A stretch of 64,000 nucleotides of DNA from Eucalyptus grandis (Eukaryota > Streptophyta > Magnoliopsida > Myrtales > Myrtaceae). The notes beneath the pieces were generated by a model. That model saw nothing but the letters and a program-made list of their open reading frames with translations. It searched no databases and was not told the origin of the DNA. This document shows positions 26,555 through 36,254 of this stretch, in pieces (the stretch's first letter is position 1; the number at the start of each line of letters is the position of its first letter). A program made the translations under genes and the position numbers. The stretch is taken from positions 25,012,940 to 25,076,939 of the forward strand of contig NC_052621.1 in assembly GCF_016545825.1 (NCBI RefSeq), written 5' to 3'.

Positions 26555-27101
26555 CGCCCAAAAAATATTAAAAAATATTTTATATTTCGAAAAATAAAAA
26601 AAATAAAAAATATTTCATATTTTCCAAAAAAAGTTAAAAATTCAGAAAAAGCCAAAAGACTTGTATTTTCCAAAAATACCAAAATATCAAAAATCCCTTT
26701 TATGTCCAAAAAAATGAGAAAATACTCAAAAATGTTTTTCCTCCCAAAATGCATGGAATATCCCTCGAACATCCAAAAACCTCGGGGGTTTAAACAAGAT
26801 TAAGTACCGAAAGGGCATTAGTGATTAACTAGTGTAATCAAGTCCCCGATCCTAATTTCTCTGGTTGCGTAGGAGTGAGTATTTCTCCCGATACTTCACT
26901 TGGGTTTCTAATCAATCCACCCCAAATCGATTAGTGGCGACTCCATTTTAAAAATTGAATTACAGGTTAAATACTTGAACCATTAAGTCATGAATTGGTG
27001 GACTTGGGAGAGTCCGGGCTTAATAAATTCAGCCGAGCCATTAGCCTCCTTTAGGCGCTCGTACCCGATTGCGGGCGCCGAGAAAAAAAGAGGTCGCGAC
27101 A
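26555..27101 (+). repeat. Truncated 3' LTR of the Ty3-like element
   Basis: This repeats 24605-25157, including the AT-rich section and the end AGGTCGCGACA. The junction at about 26555 joins coding remnant directly to the middle of the LTR, inside an AAAAATATTAAAAAATATT-type run. Confidence 0.85.
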
Positions 27102-27319
27102 ATAGTGGAACTTGAACTGTTCATTTTACTTTTTTTAGGGCGAGCACCCATATAGTTACTTATAGTAGAAAATAATTACTTTTTGCACGCATGCAATATT
27201 TAAAGAAATAAACCCAATGAGATTATTTAGAAAAAGAAAGTTGTAGGGTAATTAATTGCAAATTTTAGATGGAAAATATTGATCCTAAATAAATAAATAA
27301 ATTTTAAGAGTCCATAACT

Positions 27320-28060
27320 AAAGATGAACATGGTCTTGATGGGCGGTTCCCACCTTGGAACCAAGAACTATCCACTAAGGACCGGTTCAACAAAATTAGA
27401 ACCAAGAATTGCCCGTTGGTTCCATGGATCCACTAGGAAATTAGATTGCCGGTTTGGTTCGGCTCTCGAGTGAGTCCATAGAATTGGTCTCACAATCCTT
27501 ACAAAATTACACTTATCAATTAATATCAATTTGAACCTACTTTTTATTTTAGAGAACCAAAACTTGTTTGGCCTTATATTGGGCTTTTAATTTTGTATCA
27601 TGATGACAAATCACGACAATATTTATGGACATCTTCAATCGGTCTTCTCCTTTCTCTTCGTTAGTTTATTTTGTTTTTGGTTAAAAAAAGCAAGTAAATG
27701 GATGATTAAAATGAAAAAAGAAAAAAAAAAGGGTAAGGAATTAGTCCTATTACACATCCAATAGACAAAATTAGTCAATAACATTTAATAACTACAAATA
27801 TCCATATATGTACGTATATATTTGGTCGAAATACTACAAAACAATTAAGTAATTGTGATGGAATTTATTTTTTAATATATATACTGATACGATTTAGGTG
27901 GATGGGCGGTTTCACACGTAGAATAGGAACTAGACCGGTATTCATTGGTTCCACTAAATTGAAACTGAGAATTGGAACAGTCCTCATGGGAACCGTTGGT
28001 TCAATCCAATTTTGGGAGGTTTGGGTAGTTCTTGGTTCTTTTGCACACCCCATACATAAT
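27320..28060. mobile_element. hAT-like non-autonomous insertion
   Basis: Block 2 joins directly (about 54775) where this copy has about 750 extra bases. The right end, read inward, is GGGGTGTGCAAAAGAACCAAG, close to the TAGGGGTGTGCAAA ends common in plant hAT elements. The left end is degenerate. Similar GGTTC/GAACC-rich motifs occur near both ends. It has no coding capacity. Confidence 0.45.
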
Positions 28061-28177
28061 CTAGACCCCTATACATAATCTAGAAATTAAATATCCAATA
28101 TGTAAATTAAATACATATTTATATTGGACTTTTTCAAAGTTTTTTATTAGCTACGATACACAAGAAACCCATAATAG

Positions 28178-28179
<2 letters not shown>

Positions 28180-28232
<53 letters not shown>

Positions 28233-28324
28233 CACGCACGCGCGCGCGTGCGCGTGCGCGTGCGCGTGCGCGTGCGCGTGTGCGCGTGTGCGTGTGCGTG
28301 TGCGTGTGCGTGTGTGTGTGTGTG
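28180..28324. repeat. Compound (TA)n(TG)n(CG)n(TG)n alternating purine-pyrimidine tract
   Basis: About 140 bases alternate strictly purine and pyrimidine: TA repeats, then TG repeats, then CG/TG-rich sequence, then TG repeats again. Tracts of this kind can adopt left-handed Z-DNA. They are also unstable in replication and hard to assemble. Confidence 0.95.
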
Positions 28325-28768
28325 GGCAAATAAGAGTGAAATGAGAGAATGAGGTGTTAGCTATTAGAAGAGCTCTCATTTAGACACAATTGTAGAGCTC
28401 CCTAAACAAGAAAGATTTGTGTAATTGCATCGATGAAAGGGACATGTTTAGAGGTAATGATAAGTTAGGATCAACGATCCCTATTCGGTGAGAGTTCTCT
28501 CAAATCTTTACCTCATACGATATTGGGATGTTCAATTTTGATTAACCGAATGATAATTTTATATTAGGAATTGAGATCAACTTGAAACCAAGTGAAGTAT
28601 TAGAATATACATCACTTTCTACATAATCATAAATCTAGAGTCTAAAACTTGATTATACTAGTTATCTAACTAGTACTATTCCAATATGTAAACTTTGATA
28701 ATTTGTTAACTAAGTATCATATGCAGTTTTCTTATTCAATCGTGACTCTTAAAGTTTATGTTCTATAA

Positions 28769-30270
28769 GGCCCTGTTTGTTTGTGTTCTTTTTTTGTGTT
28801 CATAAACACAATTTCTGTTTTTTTTTTTTGTTCTAAGGAACAAAAAAAGAATAGAAACGCGTTTGTTTCAAATCTATTTTTTTTTTTTGTTTCCGAGAAC
28901 AAATTTGGAACAAAAACAAGAAACAAGGGGGCTGCATGTTTTTGTTTCTCGGATCTGTTTAAAAAATAGATTTTGTGTTTTTTTGTTCCCGGGAACAAAA
29001 AAAGAACAGAAACGCGTTTGTTTGCGTTTCTGTTCTTTTTTTGTTTTTTCGTTCGGGAACAAAAAAGAACATAAATGAGAAACAAAAAAATTTTTTTCTT
29101 GTTCGAGAAACAATTTCGAAGAAACGATTTTTTGTTCCTTGTTTCTTCTTCTCCTTCTCTTTTCTTCCTATTTTCTTCTTCTTTTCTCTTGGCCGGCGAA
29201 ACCGTCGAGGGTCGGCGACCTCGCGGCGCCGCCGGCCCCGGTGAGGCCGAGCCCGCCGACCCCGGCGAGGCACGGCCTTGCCGTCTCTGGGTGAGCCCGA
29301 GCTCGCCCAGCCAAGCGAGGCTCGGCCTCGCCCATGCCCGGCAACGCCGAGCCTCGCCTTGGCCGGGCGAGCTCGGGCTCACCCAGTTCGGCGAGGCCGA
29401 GCCTCGCCATGGTCGGGCGAGCTCGGGCTCGCCCATATCCGGCGAGGCCGGCGAAGCCGGCCTCGCCAAGCCTCGCCCAACGACGGCGAGGCTCGGCCTC
29501 GCCGGGGGCCGGCGACCGGCCGAAAGAAGAAAAAATAAAAAATAAAGGAAAAAATGAAAAATAAAATAAAAATATTAAAAAATTAAAAGAAACAAAAAAA
29601 AGAACATAAATTTACAAACGTGTTTCTATTCATTTTTATTCCCGGAACAAGTTTACCAAACGCATCTTTTGTTCAAAAAATTGTTCCTGGAATGTAAAAC
29701 ACTTTTTCTATTTTTGTTCCCCGGAACAGTTTTGAAGAAACGTTACCAAACGCGTCCAAGAAAAACTTGTTTTTTGTTCCCAGAACATTTCAAGAAACGA
29801 TTTTTCTCTCCCATTTTTTCTTCTCTTTATTTTCTTCTTCTTCTTTTCTTCTTCTTCTTTTTCTTCGGCCGGTCGCGGCCTCGGCCATGGCCGCCGACCT
29901 TGCTAGAGCGTCGCGGCCCCTGGCGAGCCTTGGCCTCACCGAGGGTTGATGAGCCTCGTCGTGGTTGGGTGAGGCCGCCAGCCCTCATCGGCTGGTTGCT
30001 AGCCATGGCTGAGGTTAGCGACCGACCAAAAGGAAGACAAAAGAAAAAAAGAAAAAAGGAAAAATGAAAAATAAAATAAAAACATTAAAAACTAAAAAGA
30101 AACAAAAAAATTATATAAGTTTACCAAACGTGTTTTTGTTGTTTTTCTATTCCAGAACAAATTTACCAGAAACATTCTTTTGTTAAAAAATTGTTTCCGG
30201 ATTAGAAATAATTTTTTCTATTTCTATTCCCTAGAACAATTTTTGAACAGAAACATTACCAAATGCACCC
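28769..30270. mobile_element. PIF/Harbinger-like non-autonomous element with GC-rich core
   Basis: The element begins GGCCCTGTTTGTTTG and ends CCAAATGCACCC, flanked on both sides by TAA (28766-28768 and 30271-30273), the usual PIF/Harbinger target. Block 2 lacks it near 55228. The interior has repeated GGAACAAAAA / TTTTTGTTCC motifs and two GC-rich cores (29190-29520 and 29870-30030) made of self-complementary GCGAGGC/GCCTCGC units. No transposase is encoded. The long frames in the core are bias artefacts. A relative lies at 44469-45236. Confidence 0.6.
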
Positions 30271-30286
30271 TAAGTGTCCATGCAAT

Positions 30287-31412
30287 GTTTTTATAGTTAT
30301 TTTGGTCCTAAAATGTGATATAGCCATTCAATTAAAATCGGAAAATCACAATTAAAAAAAATATAAAAGAATCACAATCGATTCACTCAAAGATAGTAGT
30401 GAAAGGATAATTAACGAATGGAGTACAGCTAAAAAACCCAATAAGAATCAGGCAAAGAATAGGATAGTAACCCTCATGAGCTTAATTCAAATTGAGTTCA
30501 ACTTCTTTTCTAAAAAATCGACCTTCTAAAACAAAACTAAATTAAATGTGTCCACTAAAACCCTATATCACGTGTACACTAACTAAATGAAACTAAGCTA
30601 ATTTTAATACTAAAATCTAACCGCCTATTCAATGCCTATTTTTTCTAACAGTTTTCTAATTTTATTTATTTTATTACTTGTTATTTATTTCTAGATATGG
30701 CCACGCGTACAAATTTGGGCTGTTGTATCAAGTCCCCCCAATCTATTTAACCCAATTCACTAAAATTCAAATTCAGCCCAAATATATTTGAATGACGTTA
30801 AGCCCAAACTTTCCAACCCTGTTCAAGCCCAAAATTCATTGTTGAACCTTCATTAAACCAATCTTGAAGGACGACTTTTCCACGAACCCGCTCAAATTCT
30901 AGTTTCCAATATAAGACCCATCCTCTTATTCTCCCTTTTTCTTTTTTTATTATTTATTGTTTGATCATTTTACCATTACTACTATTATTATTATTTATCG
31001 TCTCTTCTCCTCAACTTTGTATTATTACCTATAAACTTTCAAAACTCATTCTTCAATCTTAGACAATCAAAATTTTAACAATGATTTATATCAGATTGAA
31101 AATCGCACAATTCATCATTGACCATGGCCAATCTCTAGAATATGACTATCAACCACCCCCATGTGTTGCCGGATCATCACCGGAATCATTGGTCACCATC
31201 ATTATCCACCCATCTCGATTTCCTAGTAACTCAACGATATCTCATTCATAGAACTTGAAATGTACAGCTTGTGTATATAGAGACACGCCAGTGCAAATAA
31301 AGATCGGAGCTCAGCAATAGGACCGTAATTGTCGAATCTTTTCCTCACCGGCGCCCACCGCGAAACCACCGCTGCCGGCTAACAAAATCCGGAAATAAAA
31401 TAAAGGAAAATG
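30287..31412 (+). repeat. Duplicated block segment, copy 1 (pairs with 62607-63735 and 55240-56385)
   Basis: A segment of about 1.1 kb is repeated at high similarity at 62607-63735, and with more divergence at 55240-56385. Landmarks are AAAGATAGTAGTGAAAGGAT, TTAAGCCCAAACTTTCC and CACCCCCATGTGTTGCC. The frames in it are short and differ between copies, so it is probably non-coding. Confidence 0.88.
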
Positions 31413-32989
31413 CTTGTGTGACCGCCCACTGCAGAATGACGGTGAAACGGTCAAAGGCCAGCCACATATCTTTTTGGAGGAAACCCGCAGACTTCCTCAA
31501 CCGGTTTAATCGTTGATTTCATATTTCTTTCTTTTTCATTTTCTTGACTTCTATGTTCCCTATTGCAACCTGAAATTTTAGAGACAAAATTAAAAGGCCA
31601 CACTGAATCTTTTTTTTTTTTTTTGAAGATTATGACTTTAATTTGTTTCTTTAAATAAGAAAAAAAATCGTTTTCTTCTTATGACTTTTTAAGGGTAAGA
31701 ACAAGTATGAATGCTAAATTTTCGTACGATGCTCACTTGAGTACTAATTTTTTTTTTCTCTCACTCCAGTGCCACATTGAGGTAAAATTAATTATTTAAG
31801 TGCCAATTTCGACAAATCATCATATGTGAAATTTTTAATTTTAGATTTTTGAATTTTTTATTTTACTTCTATTTTTCTTTTATTCTCTATGGCTAGCGAT
31901 GGTCACCCTGGCAGGCCGCAAAACCCTCATCCTCGGCTACGAAGGCCCTTGCGGCCTAGCCTATAGCCCTGTGAGGTCGTGATGCCTTTGCCAGCTTTGG
32001 GTGGCATCATCAGTGGTCGGAGAGGCTGTGATGTTCTCACCCAAGGCCTTCGTGGCGAGGGCAAGGCAACCCTCACCCATATGGCTTTAAAGGCCCTTGC
32101 GGCCTTGCCTAGGTCCGTTGTGACTAATGAGGGTCATCAATGACCCTTGCTAACCCTAAAAAATAGCATAAAAATAAAAAATTCAAAAAAATAAAAATAA
32201 AATTAAAAATTGGCCATGTTAGTGTAGACGAAATCATGTGGAACAATCAGTGTCCATGTCAGATTTTCTAACAAGATAAATTGGAATCGATATCAAGTTT
32301 TCAAATTTGTAGCATTCAAGTGAACTAAAAAGTTTTAGCACTCCTATTATTCTTATCTTGGCTTTTTCATATGGCGAATGCATTTTTTACTCTACTATTT
32401 TTTTTTTCGAATTCTCTACTACCTCATTCTTCTTATTTTGATTTTTCTTTGCTTCATTTGTTTTATGCATAATTGATATCAATTGTCTAAATTTTAGGTT
32501 ATGGGAGAGTCCTTTAAGAGCAATTTGGTTTGAGCGAAAGGAATGATGAGCTATTTCATTCTACAATGATTTTGTTATTAGTTGCAAAGCTAATGTTTCA
32601 AGTGCTTTTTAATCTTTTAAATTCAATAGATTTTCGTAATGACATTAACAATTATTTTAGTAAACTATAATATTTTTTATTTGTAATTATTTATATTTCG
32701 TTTTTTTTTCTTTCCTCATATTTAAGAAAATTGATTTCGTGGGCCTTCTTTTGATGTTATCTCTAAATTTGAGCTTGTTGCTAGTATTTATTTATTTGTA
32801 CTTTGGTATTTAAGGAAATATGGAAGTCAAAAAAAAAAAAAAGAAAGAAAGAAAAAAAAAAGAAAAGAAAAGGAAACATGGGATCACAAATTAAAACTGG
32901 TTATCGGTTTCCTTCAAAGGATTAGTGGCTAGCCTTTGACCGTTCCACTGTTATTCTGCATTGGACGGTCATGCTAGCCAACCCTAAGA
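31413..32989. mobile_element. MULE-like element with about 75-bp terminal inverted repeats
   Basis: Sequence at 31413-31500 is found inverted at 32900-32985. Shared cores are GCAGAATGACGGTGAAACGG / its inverted partner, GGTCAAAGGC and GGAAACC. Block 2 (56375-56395) runs straight through the site without the element. The flanks AGGAAAATG (31404-31412) and AAGAATATG (32990-32998) could be a diverged 9-bp target duplication, as for Mutator-like elements. The interior has a GC-rich patch (31890-32160) and no transposase. The left end also appears at 63736 in block 3. Confidence 0.6.
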
Positions 32990-33800
32990 AAGAATATGTC
33001 ACTTGCAGTAACAGATAAAATCTCGGAAAATGATATTTGATGAATCATGAAGGAAGCAACCAATGACATACAAAAAAGGACACCGGGCTGTCTTCGGATC
33101 GAACAAAAAATAGGCGTCATCTCACCTATATTTCTCTGCGACATCTCGTCAGACGTGAGCAATATCGAGCGAGGGTTCTGTTTGCAACGTTAGAGTAATG
33201 TTTGGATCTGACACCATCTCATCGATGGGGAATTCAGGCAAAACCATGAACAAAAGCTTCAATATCAGTCAGATTTCCTGCGAACATTAAGATGACGTTA
33301 TTTATTTTATTTTATTTAGATCAAAGATGAACCGAGATAACAAGTGTTTGGGTCGCACCTGTTCTTTTGCTCGCATCTCCATCTTCTTCGGACGCCACAG
33401 AGAGAGAGAGAGAGAGAGAGAGATGAGCTCTTCCGTTTTTGGGGAGGAGAGAGAGAGAGAGATGAGCTCTTCCGTTTTTGGGGAGGCTTCAAGGACTATG
33501 GTCATTTGAACTTGGATAAGATAGGTTTCTCTGTTGAGATTTCGTGGGTTTGAATGGGTCAAAGAAGAGAGAATCTCGGATATGGCTGCGCCAACCGTCA
33601 CGGGCTGAAGACTAATTGGACCGAATAACGCCCCCGCCCCCCTTCTTTTTAATGTATGCTCTATTAATCTACAAAAAATTCAGATGTTAATAGTAATTTT
33701 TGTTTTTGGTCGAAAGATGTTAATAGTAATTTGTTGAGCACTAATGTTGAGGATAAATGCTGTGGGTTTAGGTGTAAGTTATAGGGCTGTGAAATACTTG
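32990..33800. repeat. Duplicated block segment, copy 1 (pairs with 56385-57200)
   Basis: Strong similarity to 56385-57200, with shared landmarks GGGCTGTCTTCGGATCGAAC, GCAATATCGAGCGAGGGTTC and GATGAGCTCTTCCGTTTTTG. Function is unclear. It could be the 5' region of the neighbouring resistance-gene family, but no coding frame is kept in both copies. Confidence 0.8.
33400..33490. repeat. (GA)n run with a duplicated GAGATGAGCTCTTCC unit
   Basis: A GA dinucleotide run is followed by a unit of about 38 bp, GAGAGATGAGCTCTTCC through TTTTGGGGAG, present twice in tandem. Block 2 (56840-56890) has it once. Confidence 0.85.
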
Positions 33801-34009
33801 ATTGTGAGTGACCGTAACTCTGAGATTCTCCAATTTATCAATGGATTTTTTGTTGGTTTTCCCGTTGATGAAATCTTTTTTGTTGATTTTCCCGTGAATA
33901 TAGGTTTCGATGTTCGGACTAAGGCACAAGTAAATTTCTCATGTCCTTTTCATTATTCCTCATTTTCTTTTTATGTCAATTTCTATAGCTTCTGATTTAA
34001 TTGCAGAGT

Positions 34010-34718
34010 TGCAATCGTTGTGCCACCAAATCACAACGCAAAGAAATAAGCAGCGATGTTGCCGGAGAGTTTAGAAAGAAAGAAAGAATAATTGTGTTGT
34101 TTCTTGATGATGCGTGGAAGCATTTTAGACTCTAGGATGTGGGAATTCGTGACGGAGCTGGACTCAAAGGTGGTCCTAACAACTCGTTTCTCTAAAGAAT
34201 GCTCTCCAATGGATTGTGAAGAGATTAAAATCCAACCTTTAGATAATGAAAGAAGCGCGGAAATTACTCGTCGAGGAACTTGGGCCTAAACCGCTAGCCA
34301 AATACACGAGCTGAAAAAGGTTGCATGAAAATCGCGAATAGATGTGGAGGTTCGCCACTCGTAATTGACACAATGGAAAGGAGCATGAGGGGAGAGAGAA
34401 TGTTTTTGTGTGGCAAGACACATTGAATAAATTGGAGAGATTCCATAAAAAAAAATACAAAAGAGATGGGAGATAAAGTCTTGCTGGCATTAACACTCAA
34501 CCTCGTCAAACCCTTAAGTTAAACACTGCTTATTATTTTGTGTTCTAGTTCGAGGAGGTGGATGGATCCACCCAATGCAATTGGCAGATTAGTTTCTGAT
34601 GAGGGATTGCTTGATGAATTGGATACAAGGGAGGAACAATGCTACGGGGGTCTTGCCATAGCGCACATGCTTTTGAGATGCTAGCTTGTTGGAAGTTGAC
34701 TATATTTTATTACGTCAG
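34010..34718 (+). pseudogene. NB-ARC resistance gene pseudogene, left part
   Basis: Plus-strand translation in changing frames gives ordered NB-ARC motifs of the CC-NBS-LRR type. They are a kinase-2-like LFLDDAWKHF (about 34095-34125), RNBS-B-like KVVLTTRFSKECSPMDCEEI (about 34167-34226), a GPKPLAKY/GGSPLVIDTMERSMRGER area for GLPLA, and the helical-domain piece GLLDELDTREEQCYGG (about 34602-34650). The P-loop is not recognisable and RNBS-D is missing. There are several stops and frameshifts. The gene is cut at 34718 by the copia element and resumes at 41004. Confidence 0.75.
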
Positions 34719-35155
34719 TGTTGGGAATGACTGATCCCCGAAAAACCGGATTCGACACTAAATCGAACCCCTAAATCAATGCGGAAGACGAGCCCGGGAA
34801 AACGAACACGTATCACCGATCCTAAAGTATACCACGGATTCGAGCGTACCTTTTAGCCACAGATTAAACACCGACGCCGTCAGAGGAAGAGAAACTTGGT
34901 CCTGTTCGATCCGGTGAAGCAAAATCGCCTTTGAAGGGAAGAAAAAAGTGCCGTATGCTTTACTGTTTTTCTTTTTTTGGAGAGAGAGAGCGCGCGGGAG
35001 AGGAGAATACGTACGTTGATTATCCAAGAGGTGTCATCTCTCTCTCTCCTCCCTTTTATACCTCTCTCCTTCCACGGGCCCTATTCCCGTGGGCCGGGCT
35101 TTCTGGGCCCAACTTGGGCGGACGGGCCTTGAGCCCAATTCTAATAAAGCCTTCA
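34719..35155 (-). repeat. 3' LTR of the copia element
   Basis: 437 bp, ends TG and CA, nearly identical to 40567-41003. Confidence 0.92.
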
Positions 35156-35168
35156 TCTCCCACTCGCA
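35156..35168 (-). other. Polypurine tract of the copia element
   Basis: On the minus strand TGCGAGTGGGAGA directly precedes the 3' LTR (TGAAGGCTTT). Confidence 0.6.
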
Positions 35169-35383
35169 CATGGTGGGCCGAACATGATTCTCTTTACCTC
35201 TCTTCAACATTCATACCGGTGAATAATCCGTGCGACCAGCATACTTTGAGAGCTCGTTGCTATATATCTGTTAGGAATATATAGCAGCTCATAATTGGGC
35301 GTCACACTCTGAGTAGATCTAGTATGCAGTACCCTAGATCGATCGATCACATTTATATCTCTCTTGATCTCTTTTAAACAATG

Positions 35384-35414
<31 letters not shown>

Positions 35415-36254
35415 ATTCACAATTATAATTATCACAAAGACAGTCATAATTGGTCGACCAGTGAATACAAAACTACAATGTGATTCTACAAAATCGATCT
35501 TCCTCTTTCCTTCAAACTCTTAATTTCAGTTCAGCTTGCTTTTCTAGAAATGTCCCATTAGATCGAATCAACTCATGACCATTGGCAACATCCTAAGATA
35601 GCAAACACTAAATAGAAATCTTGAGAATAAGTAAAAGTCATGAGAGGACTAAAAATTTGAGGAACTCTTTTCCTCAAGAGTCTCACACATCATAAAAGTT
35701 GAGATCAAACTTTTTGCCACTCTTATTGGTCGTCTTATACATACGTAGTATGAAATACGTATTACGGTATTAACTCCTTTCCCATGGAGCGTATGTCTAC
35801 ATTTTTCAATACCGTACAGATGATAGTTCAGACATACCCAATGTCTAACTCGAGTTCACGTAGCTACTCATTCACAAAATTCATCGAACTCACATCGGCA
35901 TCTTAGATGATAAAGTAAAATATGTGGGGTATTTTACTTTCGGACATCACAAGTATTATGTCATCATCTTAACACTTAGTTAAGGCGACATGCGTATTTT
36001 AAGCTTGAGCTCTCGATTATCACCTAGATAATAAGCTTAAATACTGTCTCATCTCTATTTATCACACAGTAAATAGAGGCGATTACCCGTGTGAGTGGGC
36101 TAATCTTTTATCTGTCCGACATACTTCCTCAACTTATAATAATACATTAAGTATTAAGATGCATAAAGATCATACAAAGATTCATAGGTATTAATCAATG
36201 AAAAACAAAATTTCATAAAATGTGAACAACTCAGGGAAAATACAATCCAGTACA

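Larger units (their letters stand above)
23006..27101 (+). mobile_element. Internally deleted Ty3-like (Tat/Ogre-style) LTR retrotransposon
   Basis: The element starts TGTTGACACC and ends GGTCGCGACA, with a perfect 5-bp target duplication ATAGT at 23001-23005 and 27102-27106. The 5' LTR is 23006-25157. The 3' LTR survives only as its last 550 bases. Between them are a primer site and a decayed ORF1-like fragment; protease, RT, RNase H and integrase are all missing. Matching LTR parts differ at only a few sites, so the insertion is fairly recent. The counterpart block at about 54548 lacks it. Confidence 0.88.

Noticed and set aside
28756..29564. Frames of 237 and 156 codons
   Set aside because: They run through poly-T and the GCGAGGC-type core of a transposon; the translations are low-complexity and occur on both strands.
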